Source: Verrucomicrobiia bacterium
GTDB lineage: Bacteria; Verrucomicrobiota; Verrucomicrobiia; JABWAM01
DNA length: 64,000 nt
Assembly (NCBI GenBank): GCA_028687435.1
Contig: JAQUAF010000017.1
Location: forward strand, 1 to 64,000
Direction: 5' to 3'
Shown one piece after another: positions 18,919 to 28,568 of this stretch (within the stretch, counting starts at the first letter, position 1; each line of letters opens with the position of its first letter). The translations under genes and the position numbers were made by a program. The notes beneath the pieces were generated by a model. That model saw nothing but the letters and a program-made list of their open reading frames with translations, had not been told where the DNA came from and did not search any database.

Positions 18919-19497
18919 ATGAAGATAAAACAAACGAAGGATACACCCTCCAAACGAATCAACCGCCAGGAATTGGACCGCCTGCTGAAACCACTCGCCA
19001 ATCCCGAAGGGATCGATGTCGATAACGCCCTCCGGATCATTGGCCAAATTCGGGAAGCCCTGCTGGACAAACTGAAAACAGATGCACCCCGCCATTTACC
19101 GGCGGAAAACGCCGTCCCCCGCGCAAGCCCGCTGGATCGCGTAAAAATCATCATGGCTGCCAGCGGCGATTTGCGCGTCCCAAACGGAAATCTGTCTTCC
19201 GAAGCCATCGCCAAACTCTATGGAATCAGCATGAACATGCTGTCAACATGGCTGGGCCGGACACGACAGGCCCTGAACAAAACACCCGATGCGGACTCTC
19301 TGCAGAACGACCTGGGGTTCTTCGAGCGAATCGCCCGCCTGCGAACCGCCCTGAACGACGACGACGAATTTCGCAAGTGGCTGAGAATGCAAAATCCCGA
19401 ATTAAATCATGAAACTCCCATTCAATGGATTGAGCACAAACGCTGGCAGCCATTGGCCGACTTCGTTGACGACATGCTCACGGGAGCAACATCCTGA
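18919..19497 (+). CDS. Antitoxin, Xre/MbcA/ParS-type toxin-binding domain
   Basis: 192-aa protein that precedes and overlaps a RES toxin gene. The middle region (LSSEAIAKLYGISMNMLSTWLGRTRQAL) looks like a helix-turn-helix. The C-terminus (FRKWLRMQNPELNHETPIQWIEHKRWQPLADFVDDML) matches the DUF2384-type toxin-binding tail, which packs on the toxin in RES-Xre complexes. The start at 18919 is favoured by the promoter just upstream; 18775, with an AGGA ribosome site in a duplicated 32-bp sequence, is a real alternative. Stop and toxin start share one base (TGATG). Confidence 0.75.
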   Translation: MKIKQTKDTPSKRINRQELDRLLKPLANPEGIDVDNALRIIGQIREALLDKLKTDAPRHLPAENAVPRASPLDRVKIIMAASGDLRVPNGNLSSEAIAKLYGISMNMLSTWLGRTRQALNKTPDADSLQNDLGFFERIARLRTALNDDDEFRKWLRMQNPELNHETPIQWIEHKRWQPLADFVDDMLTGATS

Positions 19498-20066
19498 TGC
19501 ATGCCACTGACGATTTTACGCGGCGCCTTGCCAAGGTTTCAACCATCAGGTTGCAAACAACATTGGTTCGGATCGTCCCCCACGCGGAACTGGCAAAACA
19601 CGCGCCGCCCGATTTTCTCATGACATCGGGCAAACCCAACCGATTGAATCCGCCCGGCATCGAATGCGTGTACTTCTCCGAAGATGAAACAACCGCAAAC
19701 AAGGAGTTCGAGCGGCCATGGAAAGGACTTCATGCCGCGAAACAACCGAAGGTCACCTTTTTCGCCGACGTTCGTCTGGATCGAGTGTTGGATCTCACTC
19801 AAACCAAAAACATTGAAACTCTAAAAATTTCAACGCGTGATCTTCACATGCCTTGGAGAGGCCGCAGAGAACCAACTCTCATGCAACAGCTCGGCCAGAC
19901 GGTTTGCTCTTTTTCAAGGATTTCAGCCATACGCTTCCCATCGGATGCCATGAGCGCCGATGACCTGGATGGATGCAATGTGGTCATTTACCGCCGGAAT
20001 GTGGTCGAACCCGATTCAGTGATCATCCGGGGGCATTCAAAAAAATCCCTTCAAAAATGGCCATGA
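19497..20066 (+). CDS. RES-domain toxin
   Basis: 189-aa protein of the RES family. Known members (MbcT, ParT) degrade NAD+ or ADP-ribosylate target enzymes. Visible are TLVRIVPHAELAKHAPPDF, SGKPNRLNPPGIECVYFSEDETTANKEF and FFADVRLDRVLDLT. These carry the arginine, tyrosine and glutamate that form the NAD-binding pocket in the family; the serine near the C-terminus is probably in DSVIIRGHSKKS. Translationally coupled to the antitoxin. The fold-typical R-x-W/L-N-PPG signature is close to consensus, so the protein is likely intact. Confidence 0.8.
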   Translation: MHATDDFTRRLAKVSTIRLQTTLVRIVPHAELAKHAPPDFLMTSGKPNRLNPPGIECVYFSEDETTANKEFERPWKGLHAAKQPKVTFFADVRLDRVLDLTQTKNIETLKISTRDLHMPWRGRREPTLMQQLGQTVCSFSRISAIRFPSDAMSADDLDGCNVVIYRRNVVEPDSVIIRGHSKKSLQKWP

Positions 20067-20104
20067 AAAGATTTTTTCCGCCGCACCGCCCTTGACGCCG
20101 GTGG

Positions 20105-20136
20105 TCATTCATCCCACAGGATGATATGAACACACC
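20105..20136 (+). repeat. 32-bp repeat, copy 2
   Basis: 31 of 32 bases match the copy at 18753-18784. Here it supplies the ribosome site and first codons (MNT) of the gene at 20126. Duplication of a translation-start region in front of two unrelated reading frames suggests a local duplication spanning the toxin-antitoxin genes, or reuse of an expression signal. Confidence 0.85.
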
Positions 20137-20419
20137 ATTTACTTTTGCCGATCGCTTTCAGTCCACCCTTCTCCTGTCCGAAAACGAATATCGATTCTTC
20201 CGCCAGCCAGGAGGAGTGCTTGACCGCTCGCGCCGTCTTTTTCCCTCCCTGGTCATCGATATCCATTCCCTCGAGCAGTTTCCCAAAAGCGAAAACTCCC
20301 CGCAAACCTACGTCATTCCGCTCACCGAAGCCATTCTTGCCGCGTGGCAAACCATGGAAGCCCAAAACGCCGAGGAAGCCGCCTTGTTTGAAGTTTTGCG
20401 TTGCGGCTTGGAGGCCTGA
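20126..20419 (+). CDS. Small hypothetical protein upstream of the ORF6N gene
   Basis: 97-aa acidic protein, not recognised. It starts inside the second copy of a 32-bp repeat that provides an AGGA ribosome site. It has no membrane segment or obvious motif; the sequence is rich in Leu, Glu and Phe (LLLSENEYRFFRQPGG). The stop lies 2 bp before the ATG of the ORF6N gene, so the two are co-translated. By position it could be a partner or antitoxin-like component, but nothing in the sequence proves this. Confidence 0.6.
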   Translation: MNTPFTFADRFQSTLLLSENEYRFFRQPGGVLDRSRRLFPSLVIDIHSLEQFPKSENSPQTYVIPLTEAILAAWQTMEAQNAEEAALFEVLRCGLEA

Positions 20420-20421
20420 AC

Positions 20422-20997
20422 ATGTCCACACCACCCATCACAGCTCCCCATCTCGACCATCTGATTCATGCCATCCGGAATCAGAAAGTGATTTTGGATG
20501 CCGATCTGGCCCGCCTTTACGGCGTCTCAACCAAGGCTCTTAATCAGGCTATCAAGCGAAATATTAAGAAATTTCCCACCGATTTCATGTTTCAACTGAC
20601 AATCGAAGAAACGAAAACCTTATGCATTTCAAGGTCACAAATTGTGACCTTGAAACGCGGCAAAAATGTCAAATACCTGCCTCACGCTTTCACTGAACAC
20701 GGCGCCATCATGGCCGCGAATGTTCTCCATAGCGCCCAAGCTGAAAAAATGAGCGTCCATGTCGTCCGAACTTTCGTCAAAATGCGCTCGTTCTTGGCGG
20801 AACACCGCGAATTGGCGTTGCACCTGGCCGACTTGGAAAAGAAATTGACCCACCGCCTTGATATTCACGAAGCCGCCATTGTAAATGTGCTCCATCGAAT
20901 CATGCGGCTGCTGGATCCTCCGCCAGAACCAGAACCCAGACGCCGGCCGATTGGTTTCACACCACCCATCGGGAAAAGACATCAACCCCCCGGGTAG
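20422..20997 (+). CDS. ORF6N-domain DNA-binding protein
   Basis: 191 aa. The N-terminal 100 residues match the ORF6N domain found in phage antirepressor-like proteins and in many free-standing bacterial genes. Blocks are IRNQKVILDADLARLYGVSTKALNQAIKRNIKKFPTDFMFQLT, KYLPHAFTEHGAIMAANVL and VHVVRTFVKMRSFL. A short coiled-coil segment (EHRELALHLADLEKKLTHRLD) and a proline-rich tail follow. Its last 16 bp overlap the end of the convergent amidase gene. Such genes often sit in small mobile or addiction cassettes, which fits the neighbouring toxin-antitoxin pair. Confidence 0.85.
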   Translation: MSTPPITAPHLDHLIHAIRNQKVILDADLARLYGVSTKALNQAIKRNIKKFPTDFMFQLTIEETKTLCISRSQIVTLKRGKNVKYLPHAFTEHGAIMAANVLHSAQAEKMSVHVVRTFVKMRSFLAEHRELALHLADLEKKLTHRLDIHEAAIVNVLHRIMRLLDPPPEPEPRRRPIGFTPPIGKRHQPPG

Positions 20998-21893
20998 AAA
21001 CGTTCCTTCAAGCCTCCGTAAGCGTCAATTCGGCGGTCACGGAAAAACGGCCAATGGGTGCGGGTTTCCTCGATTTCATCAAACCGCGCCTCAGCCAACA
21101 CGACTTGCTCGCAATCCGCCCCGGCCTCTGCCACCAGGCGTCCCATCGGATCCGCGACAAAACTGCGCCCCCAAAACTCCAAGCATCCGCCTCCCGCGGA
21201 ACGTTCCAATCCCACCCGGTTGACAGCCGCGACATAACATCCGTTGGCAATGGCATGCGCCCGTTGGGTCATCTGCCAAGCTTCCAACTGAGCCCTGCCC
21301 AAGGCCGCTTTTTCCCTCGGATGCCAGCCAATGGCCGTGGGATAAAAGAGAATGTCCGCGCCCTGCATGGCCGCCAGCCGAGCTGCCTCGGGATACCATT
21401 GGTCCCAACAAATCAACACCCCCACCCGTCCATATTTCGTGTCCCAAACCCGAAAACCAAGATCTCCGGGGGTGAAATAAAATTTCTCATAAAAAAGCGG
21501 ATCGTCGGGAATATGCATTTTGCGGTATTTTCCAAGATACCGTCCGTCCGCGTCAATCACCGCCGCGGTATTGTGATAAATCCCCCTCGCCCTCCGTTCA
21601 AAAAGCGGCGCAATCAACACCACCTTGAGCCGACGGGCAAGCCGGCCAAGCCGCTCGGTGGTCGGACCCGGCACAGGTTCGGCAAGCTGGAAACAGGCAT
21701 AATCTTCCGCCTGGCAAAAGTATGGCGTGAGAAACAGCTCCTGCAGACAAATGATCTGCGCGCCATTCCCGGCCGCCCGGCGGATCATCACTTCCATTTT
21801 CGCCAGGTTCGCCTCCGGCTTGGACTCAGCCCGCGCCTGAATCAATCCGATCACCGCTCCATCCGCCCGGTTTTTTTTTGATTTTGCCGCCAT
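20982..21893 (-). CDS. Carbon-nitrogen hydrolase, N-carbamoylputrescine amidase-like
   Basis: 303-aa nitrilase-superfamily enzyme. The catalytic Glu is in IICLQELFLTPYF, the Lys in LGKYRKMHIPDD and the Cys in VGVLICWDQWYPEAARL. The DDPLFYEKFYFTPGD segment and C-terminal THWPFFRDRRIDAYGGL are typical of AguB, which makes putrescine from N-carbamoylputrescine. The start at 21893 (MAAKSKKNRADGA) is chosen; an open frame continues upstream through non-conserved sequence and past the trpB start. No agmatine deiminase is adjacent, so the substrate is inferred only from sequence. Confidence 0.88.
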   Translation of the reverse strand: MAAKSKKNRADGAVIGLIQARAESKPEANLAKMEVMIRRAAGNGAQIICLQELFLTPYFCQAEDYACFQLAEPVPGPTTERLGRLARRLKVVLIAPLFERRARGIYHNTAAVIDADGRYLGKYRKMHIPDDPLFYEKFYFTPGDLGFRVWDTKYGRVGVLICWDQWYPEAARLAAMQGADILFYPTAIGWHPREKAALGRAQLEAWQMTQRAHAIANGCYVAAVNRVGLERSAGGGCLEFWGRSFVADPMGRLVAEAGADCEQVVLAEARFDEIEETRTHWPFFRDRRIDAYGGLKERFYPGG

Positions 21894-22118
21894 GTCTATG
21901 AAAAAGGGATAAGGTTCAAGGTTTAAGGGATGAGAAATAAGGAGGCAAATGTTCCCGCACAATTTCAAGGTTGCCCCGCAATTGAACCATGCCGGAAAAT
22001 AGCATCCCGAAAAAGACGGCGCAATTTTTTTGTGCTTCCTCTTTGCCTCGGGAGGAAGGGAACGTCTCATTAGTGTTTGGCTTGCGGAAATGCGCCGCCT
22101 GCGGTTAGGATGGCCCCC

Positions 22119-23330
22119 ATGAAACGCCAGACTCCCTATCGCGGCTATCCCAACCGGACAGGACACTTCGGTCCGTACGGAGGCATGTTCGTGCCCGAAA
22201 CCCTCATGACGCCGCTTCACCATCTGGCTGAAGAATACGACCGCGTCCGGCGAGATCCCGCATTTCAGAAAGAATTTGATTATTACCTTCGTGAATACGC
22301 CGGACGTCCCACCCCCCTCTATTTTGCGGAACGCCTCACCCGTGAACTTGGCGGAGCCAAAATTTATCTCAAACGCGAGGACTTGCTGCACACCGGCGCG
22401 CATAAAATCAACAATGCCCTAGGCCAGGTTCTGCTGGCCCGGCGGATGAAAAAACCGCGGGTCATCGCGGAAACCGGCGCCGGGCAGCACGGGGTGGCCA
22501 CCGCAACCGTCGCCGCCATGTTCGGATTGGAATGCGTGGTTTACATGGGCGCGGTGGATGCCGAACGGCAGGCACTCAACGTTTACCGGATGAAACTGCT
22601 TGGGGCGGAAGTCCGCACGGTCAAAAGCGGACAGCAAACCCTCAAGGAAGCCATCAGCGAAGCCATGCGGGACTGGGTCACCAACGTGCGCACCACCCAC
22701 TATATCCTGGGTTCGGCTCTTGGCTCGCATCCCTATCCGATGATGGTGCGGGATTTTCAGAGCGTTCTGGGAAAGGAAGCGCGGCAACAGATCCTGAAAA
22801 AGGAGGGCCGGCTGCCGGACCTCCTCACCGCCTGCGTGGGCGGAGGATCCAACGCCATCGGCCTCTTTTATCCTTTTGTCAATGACCGCTCGGTTCGCAT
22901 GGTTGGCGTGGAAGCCGGCGGGATGAATCTGAAGAAGGGAAAACACGCGGCCCGTTTTGCCGGCGGCGTTCTCGGCGTCCTGCAAGGCACCCGCACGTTT
23001 GTATTGCAAGACCAGGACGGACAAATCGCCCTGACCCATTCGGTTTCCGCCGGACTCGATTATGCCGCCGTGGGCCCCGAACACAGCTGGCTGCGCGAAC
23101 TGGGACGGGCCGAATACACCAGCGCCACCGATCAGGAAGCCTTGAACGGCTTCCAGACCTTAAGCCGCATCGAGGGCATCATCCCCGCGCTGGAGAGTTC
23201 GCATGCCATCGCCTACACGATTGCCCAAGCCCCCAAAATGAAGAAATCAAAAATCATGATCGTCAACCTCTCGGGCCGGGGCGACAAGGATGTGGTGGAA
23301 GCAAGCAAGCATATCAAACAGTTAGGTTGA
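22119..23330 (+). CDS. trpB: Tryptophan synthase beta chain
   Basis: 403-aa PLP enzyme joining indole and serine. Blocks: [43 protein letters not shown] with the cofactor lysine, [30 protein letters not shown] for the phosphate, and [16 protein letters not shown]. It belongs to the normal TrpB1 type. Start at ATG 22119 ([18 protein letters not shown]). No trpA follows; the next gene is convergent. A third unlinked trp locus is therefore implied. Confidence 0.97.
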   Translation: MKRQTPYRGYPNRTGHFGPYGGMFVPETLMTPLHHLAEEYDRVRRDPAFQKEFDYYLREYAGRPTPLYFAERLTRELGGAKIYLKREDLLHTGAHKINNALGQVLLARRMKKPRVIAETGAGQHGVATATVAAMFGLECVVYMGAVDAERQALNVYRMKLLGAEVRTVKSGQQTLKEAISEAMRDWVTNVRTTHYILGSALGSHPYPMMVRDFQSVLGKEARQQILKKEGRLPDLLTACVGGGSNAIGLFYPFVNDRSVRMVGVEAGGMNLKKGKHAARFAGGVLGVLQGTRTFVLQDQDGQIALTHSVSAGLDYAAVGPEHSWLRELGRAEYTSATDQEALNGFQTLSRIEGIIPALESSHAIAYTIAQAPKMKKSKIMIVNLSGRGDKDVVEASKHIKQLG

Positions 23331-23397
23331 AGGAAAACAGCCAGACCCTGATACTGTTGGGGCATTTTCAGCCTGACAAGCTTCGACCTCGGAAAAA

Positions 23398-24645
23398 TCA
23401 CTTCGGCGCCACCGGCACCGCATTCAACTCAATGGTGTTGGTTCCGCCCACCACCGCCTGCCCTTGGATCCGAACCCCCTGATTGATCAACTGGGTTGGA
23501 ATCCGCGAATTGCCCCGGACGCCGGGTGTCACACTTTGATTCTGCCATGAACCATTGGTCAGCGGCATGATGTTGCCAAAAAAATCCACCGATTGATTCA
23601 GACTACGGTTGGTGCCACGAGCCCTGAAGCTCATGCCTTGCGCTTCATTTTGGGATTGCTGCCGTTCCATCCCGCGTTGCATGTTCGCAGTCTGCCGGTT
23701 TAATTGTTCCACCATGGCATTGGACCGCGCCTGGGCGTTTGAAATCATCTCCATCACCTGGGGCGGCAACCCCTGCAACATGTCGGGCGTGAATTCTCCC
23801 AGATCCCCCACATAAACCGACCCGTCCGGTTCACGAATCAAAATCCGGTTTCCAGTCTGCTCCACATGAAAGGAATCCAGCACCCCCGGTTGCGGAACAG
23901 AGCGGCTTCGCAACGGCATCGCATTCTGAAAAGCAACTGCGCTGGCATCCTCAGCTGGCATGACCACCGGCGTGGCAAACCCCTTGTTGTCAGCCAAGGC
24001 TTCCCTCGCCATAAGTCTGGCTTTGCGCGGCGAATTCGCCGGAACACCGCCACTCATGGCATCCAAGTCGGCGCTGGATACGATGGATTGGGGCTTTTCA
24101 TCAACCCGTTCCTTTGCTTCGCCAAATATCGCACCCCTGGCATCCTCTTTTTTCAAACGCCGATCTTCCCCAATACAAGCCGGAGCAACGGATTCCGCCG
24201 CAACCGATGCGTCAGCCTGTTTTTGTCCAGCCACGACCTTCCCTTCGCTTCGGCTCAAAGCCGTCTCAGCGCTTTTCACGTTCATTGGCTCCGACCTGAC
24301 TCCCGCAGGACGGATTTTGGCCCGACTTGCCGCAAACTCCCCTTCCGTCTGACGTTTTGCGGCCTCTTGGGTGGCTTGCATGTAAATCTGCAAAAAGGCG
24401 AAGCCCACCACCAATACCGCGGCACAGACCGTCCCCATGATTGCGGAACGCGTTGCCAGCCACGCCCAGATGCCGCTTCTCTCCGGACGCTCGTTCGTCC
24501 GGCTGGCATAGACCTTGGTCACCTCATTCTGGAGGAGATTCCTCATGGCCGAATGCAACGGGGGAGGATCACCTCCCTGCTCACGCCGTTTTTTGGCATA
24601 AGCCCGCAGCATCTGGTCCATCTTCTGGTTCAAAGGTTCATTCAT
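23398..24645 (-). CDS. Single-pass membrane protein next to an ECF sigma factor (possible anti-sigma)
   Basis: 415 aa. An N-terminal charged region of about 65 residues (MNEPLNQKMDQMLRAYAKKRREQ) precedes one membrane span (AIMGTVCAAVLVVGFAFLQIYM) and a long Ser/Ala/Gln/Asn-rich extracytoplasmic part with no recognised fold. The C-terminus is rich in Asn, Gly and Gln. It begins 19 bp after the sigma-factor gene, the position and topology of an anti-sigma factor, but no zinc anti-sigma motif is present. Function is inferred from context only. Confidence 0.65.
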   Translation of the reverse strand: MNEPLNQKMDQMLRAYAKKRREQGGDPPPLHSAMRNLLQNEVTKVYASRTNERPERSGIWAWLATRSAIMGTVCAAVLVVGFAFLQIYMQATQEAAKRQTEGEFAASRAKIRPAGVRSEPMNVKSAETALSRSEGKVVAGQKQADASVAAESVAPACIGEDRRLKKEDARGAIFGEAKERVDEKPQSIVSSADLDAMSGGVPANSPRKARLMAREALADNKGFATPVVMPAEDASAVAFQNAMPLRSRSVPQPGVLDSFHVEQTGNRILIREPDGSVYVGDLGEFTPDMLQGLPPQVMEMISNAQARSNAMVEQLNRQTANMQRGMERQQSQNEAQGMSFRARGTNRSLNQSVDFFGNIMPLTNGSWQNQSVTPGVRGNSRIPTQLINQGVRIQGQAVVGGTNTIELNAVPVAPK

Positions 24646-24664
24646 AATTACCGTGACCAACCCA

Positions 24665-25285
24665 TTAGACGGAAAAACCCGCCAATTCCTCCTTTCCAAA
24701 CACTGTTTTTGCAATTTCCCCAAGCTTGTCCAGACACCGGCTCAACCGGGAACTGACCGTCTTGGCATTCAATCTCAACGCCAAGGCAATCTCCTCGTAA
24801 CTGGCATCCCCAAAATAGCGAAGCTCGATTAACTCCCTGCAGGGATCCCCGATCTGTTGCAAGGTTTCCATGAGCATCCCCGTCCGTTCGCCGCCAAGCA
24901 AATTCTCATCAGGCGTGGGAGATCCACTGGGAGGATCAATGGTCAATCCAGTCTCGGCATCCTCGGCATGAATGGATACCGGCGCCTTGCCCCCGCCTCG
25001 TTTGACAGCGCACTGCTTTTCCAGATAATCCCGGGCCTTGTTGGAAGCAATCTGAAACAACCATGTCTGCAACTGACAATCTCCTTTGAAAGAAGTCAGA
25101 TTTCGGATGGCTGAAACAAATGTCTCTTGACATATCTCTTCAACATCTTCCCACGTGAACCGATAGCCCAACTGATAGATAAACCGGGAGGTTGGAGCAT
25201 AGTGCAAATCGAAAAGCTCATCCCAAGCGCGATTCTCCCCGCGCTGGCATCGTTCAATCAACGCTGTTTCCTCAGCAGAACTCAT
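24665..25285 (-). CDS. ECF-type RNA polymerase sigma factor
   Basis: 206 aa. Region 2 is YQLGYRFTWEDVEEICQETFVSAIRNLTSFKGDCQLQTWLFQIASNKARDYL, with the -10 recognition and core-binding signature. Region 4 is CRELIELRYFGDASYEEIALALRLNAKTVSSRLSRCLDKL. The linker (KRGGGKAPVSIHAEDAETGLTIDPPSGSP) is longer than usual. It forms a two-gene unit with the membrane protein downstream and is divergent from the VIT/VWA gene, which may be in its regulon. Confidence 0.93.
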   Translation of the reverse strand: MSSAEETALIERCQRGENRAWDELFDLHYAPTSRFIYQLGYRFTWEDVEEICQETFVSAIRNLTSFKGDCQLQTWLFQIASNKARDYLEKQCAVKRGGGKAPVSIHAEDAETGLTIDPPSGSPTPDENLLGGERTGMLMETLQQIGDPCRELIELRYFGDASYEEIALALRLNAKTVSSRLSRCLDKLGEIAKTVFGKEELAGFSV

Positions 25286-25427
25286 CCGGCATTCAATCTA
25301 CCAATCCCATCGGCCAAACAGAAGCGAATTTCGGGCGCATCCCAACAAAATTTGATGGAGTTCCCCTTCACATTGGAATTTTTCAAGCAGCATGGGGCAT
25401 TTCCTGGATTCTTCCGTCCAACCCAAC

Positions 25428-27686
25428 ATGAAACGCCTCTTTTTCCTTTGCCTGGGTCTGCTGGGATGCGCCGCCCATCTCTCCGCCGACGGTTTTATCA
25501 TCATCGACCGGCCCCATCCTCCCATCCGTCCGCACCCCATGCCCATGCCTCCGGCGCGCCATGAATTTGCGCCGTTGGAAGTATCCCACCATCATGTCAA
25601 CGTCAGGATCCGCAACCAGTTCGCCACCACGGAAGTGGACCAGGAATTTTACAATCCCAATCCCGCCCAACTGGAAGGCACCTATCTTTTCCCCATTCCC
25701 AAAGGCGCGCAAATCAACAAGTTCACCATGAACATCAACGGCAAACCGGTTGAGGCGGAGTTGCTGGCTGCGGACAAGGCGCGAAAAATCTATGAGGACA
25801 TTGTGCGCACCATGAAGGACCCGGCCCTGATGGAATACGCTGGGCGGGATGTTTTCAAAGTCCGGATTTTCCCCATCGAAGCCAACGGGCGGAAAAAAAT
25901 CACCATTTCCTACACTCAGTTGCTGGCCGCCGACTCGGGACTTGCCTCCTACATCTACCCGCTCAACACCGAAAAATTTTCATCCAAACCGCTCAAGAAT
26001 GTGAGCGTAAAGGTGGACATGGAGACCCAGCGCCCTCTCAAAACCATCTATTCCCCCAGTCACAACGTGGAAATCAAACGGCAAGGCGCCAGACAAGCCA
26101 CCATCGGTTTTGAAGCCTCCGACATCCGGCCCGACCAGGATTTCCAAATCGTTTATTCGGAAGAATCGGCGGATATCGGCATGAAACTGCTTTGTTTTCG
26201 CCAAAACAACGAGGACGGCTATTTTGTGCTGCTGGCCACCCCCGGGTTGGACGATGGAAAGAAGACCGTCATTCCCAAGGATGTGGTCTTTGTGCTCGAC
26301 ACCTCCGGTTCCATGGTCGGCGACAAATTGAAACAGGCAAAGAAAGCCCTGCTTTTTTGCGTGGAAAACCTGAACGAGGCGGACCGTTTCGAGATCGTCC
26401 GTTTCTCCACGGAAGCGGAATCGCTTTTCGGAAAACTGCAGGATAACAACGAAGGCAACCGGCAGAAAGCCGCCTCGTTCATCAACAACCTGAGGGCGAT
26501 CGGCGGCACCGCCATCGAGGAAGCATTGGACAAGGCGCTGGCCGTCCGCCCGGAAAAAACCGGACGCCCCAGCGTCGTCATCTTCCTCACCGACGGCCAG
26601 CCCACCGTTGGCGTCACCAGCGAGGAGGAAATCCTCAAGGCCATCAAAAAACACAACGAAACCCGCGCCCGCGTCTTCTGCTTCGGAATCGGCAACGATG
26701 TGAACACCCATCTCCTCGACAAGATCACCGACGAAACCCGCGCGTTCAGCCAATACGTGCTGCCCACGGAGGACATCGAGGTGAAAGTATCCAATTTCTA
26801 TAACAAAATCCGGGAACCCGTCCTGACCAATCCCACGCTGACCTTTGGGAGCGGCATCAAGGCGGTGAAAATGTATCCCTCACCCTTGCCCGATCTTTTC
26901 AAAGGCGAACAATTGGTTCTTGCCGGACGATATTCCGGCGCGGGACATGCGGCTGTGACCTTGGAAGGAACCGTCAACGGCGAAACCCGCCGCATCACCG
27001 ACGAAGTGAGATTTCCCGAAAAAGCCACGGACCACGAGTTCATTCCCCGCCTGTGGGCCACCCGCCGGATTGGTTTTCTGCTCAATGAAGTGCGGTTGCG
27101 CGGCGACAACGCCGAACTGCGGGATGAAATCACCGAACTGGCCCGTCAATTCGGGATTGTCACGCCGTACACCGCCTTTTTGATCACCGAGGACGAAGGA
27201 CGGCGCAATGTTCCCCTTGCCCGGCAATCCCTGCGCAGTTTTGCCGAGGACCACGACGCAAAGAAGGAAAGTTCCAATCTTCGCCGCGATTTTGCCGCCG
27301 CCAAATTCGGCGAACCAGCCCTTGCCAGCGCCCGATCCTCCATCCATCTCAACCAGGCCAATACCGTGGAGGAATCCCTCAGTTTCGCCAACGCCGAAGC
27401 CCAGCGCAATCTCGCGGCCAGCGCTCCCGCCGAAACCGCCAGCCGCATCGCGCAGTACACCCAACAAAACCGCTTCGTCAACGGCCGCGCCTTCTATCAA
27501 AACGGCAGCCAATGGGTGGACTCCAAAACACAGGCCGGACAATTCAAACAGCGCGTCCAAGTCGCCTTTGCCTCCCCCGAATACTTCGCGCTGGCGGAGA
27601 AACGCCCTGAAACCCGCTCATGGCTGGCCCTCGGCCGCAATGTCCAGTTCGTCCTCGACAACACCCTCTTTGAAGTGACGGATTGA
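25428..27686 (+). CDS. Exported VIT and von Willebrand A domain protein
   Basis: 752 aa. A signal peptide (MKRLFFLCLGLLGCAAHLSADG) is followed by a His/Pro-rich stretch. A VIT domain spans about 45-170 (VRIRNQFATTEVDQEFYNPNPAQLEGTYLFPIPKGAQI). A VWA domain spans about 280-460 with the MIDAS motif DTSGSM and TDGQPTVG. The rest resembles inter-alpha-trypsin-inhibitor heavy-chain proteins. The ATG at 25428 is placed directly before the signal peptide. Likely periplasmic or outer-surface adhesion/scaffold role; the true ligand is unknown. Divergent from the ECF sigma operon. Confidence 0.92.
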   Translation: MKRLFFLCLGLLGCAAHLSADGFIIIDRPHPPIRPHPMPMPPARHEFAPLEVSHHHVNVRIRNQFATTEVDQEFYNPNPAQLEGTYLFPIPKGAQINKFTMNINGKPVEAELLAADKARKIYEDIVRTMKDPALMEYAGRDVFKVRIFPIEANGRKKITISYTQLLAADSGLASYIYPLNTEKFSSKPLKNVSVKVDMETQRPLKTIYSPSHNVEIKRQGARQATIGFEASDIRPDQDFQIVYSEESADIGMKLLCFRQNNEDGYFVLLATPGLDDGKKTVIPKDVVFVLDTSGSMVGDKLKQAKKALLFCVENLNEADRFEIVRFSTEAESLFGKLQDNNEGNRQKAASFINNLRAIGGTAIEEALDKALAVRPEKTGRPSVVIFLTDGQPTVGVTSEEEILKAIKKHNETRARVFCFGIGNDVNTHLLDKITDETRAFSQYVLPTEDIEVKVSNFYNKIREPVLTNPTLTFGSGIKAVKMYPSPLPDLFKGEQLVLAGRYSGAGHAAVTLEGTVNGETRRITDEVRFPEKATDHEFIPRLWATRRIGFLLNEVRLRGDNAELRDEITELARQFGIVTPYTAFLITEDEGRRNVPLARQSLRSFAEDHDAKKESSNLRRDFAAAKFGEPALASARSSIHLNQANTVEESLSFANAEAQRNLAASAPAETASRIAQYTQQNRFVNGRAFYQNGSQWVDSKTQAGQFKQRVQVAFASPEYFALAEKRPETRSWLALGRNVQFVLDNTLFEVTD

Positions 27687-27796
27687 AAAGAATCCCGCGC
27701 ATCCTGTCCATCCATGTTAAATATGAGTTCCCTTTCGTTAAGCATCTATTGAAATTGAGTTTCTCTTGAGGACGCGTAAGATGCCAATCCATCGAA

Positions 27797-28315
27797 ATGA
27801 AAAATGTCATCATCTATTCCGATGGCGCGTGCGAGGGCAACCCCGGTCCCGGCGGCTGGGCGGCGGTGCTGGTTTATGGAAAACATGCCAGGGAGATCAG
27901 CGGCGGCGAACCCGCCACCACCAACAACCGCATGGAACTGCAAGGCGCGCTCAGAGCGCTGGACGTGTTGAAGGAACCCTGCGACGTGGAATTCTGCACC
28001 GACTCCGAATACCTGCGTCAAGGCATCACCCAATGGGTCAAATCATGGAAAATCCGGGGCTGGCGGACCAGCGCCAAAACACCGGTTAAAAATGCCGATC
28101 TCTGGCAGGCGCTCGACCAAGCCGCGGCGCGGCATCGGATCACCTGGCATTGGGTCAAGGCTCACGCCGGCCACGCAAAAAATGAGCGTTGCGACGCCCT
28201 TGCCAAGGCTGAAATAACCAAGCTGCGGCGCCAGCATTCCCCCGCCCAACTGGCGGCATGCTTGAAGGATTTCCTTGCCCAAAAAACAGCGCCCACCGTT
28301 CCGACTCTGTTTTGA
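27797..28315 (+). CDS. rnhA: Ribonuclease HI
   Basis: Degrades RNA in RNA-DNA hybrids. The 172-aa product has the catalytic carboxylates in [18 protein letters not shown] (Asp), [14 protein letters not shown] (Glu), [14 protein letters not shown] (Asp) and the late Asp in [11 protein letters not shown]. The [14 protein letters not shown] block carries the conserved His. Length is slightly above the E. coli 155 aa because of a C-terminal tail. The gene is monocistronic. Confidence 0.96.
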   Translation: MKNVIIYSDGACEGNPGPGGWAAVLVYGKHAREISGGEPATTNNRMELQGALRALDVLKEPCDVEFCTDSEYLRQGITQWVKSWKIRGWRTSAKTPVKNADLWQALDQAAARHRITWHWVKAHAGHAKNERCDALAKAEITKLRRQHSPAQLAACLKDFLAQKTAPTVPTLF

Positions 28316-28423
28316 AAATCAGCAGCTAATTATTTCGTCTTGCTGCGCCTGCCTGCAGCCTGACAGTCTAACGAGGCTTCGCCTCAGACCGTCGAAGCCT
28401 CGCGATTCAAGATTCAAGATGGC

Positions 28424-28445
28424 TCCCCCTTGCACAAGGGGGAGA
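28424..28445. terminator. 10-bp palindromic stem downstream of rnhA
   Basis: CTCCCCCTTG (28424-28433) pairs with CAAGGGGGAG (28436-28445) around a 2-nt loop. It lies in the 250-bp gap between rnhA and the convergent M20 peptidase gene. This gap also holds an imperfect inverted repeat around the word GCTTCGCC. The palindrome may be a bidirectional terminator or a dispersed palindromic repeat. Confidence 0.5.
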
Positions 28446-28568
28446 AAGAGGGGGTTGGTTGGCACGCTGAAATTTTGTTTTTTTAACAACGCATTTTCCT
28501 TTTCAAGGAATCTAGCCGCCTGTCCGACTACGCAAGGCTTTTCCGGGCGATCAGCTTTTTTTCGCAGA

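Noticed and set aside
28424-28445. CRISPR-like repeat
   Set aside because: Only a single palindromic unit is present and no regularly spaced copies were seen anywhere in the window.
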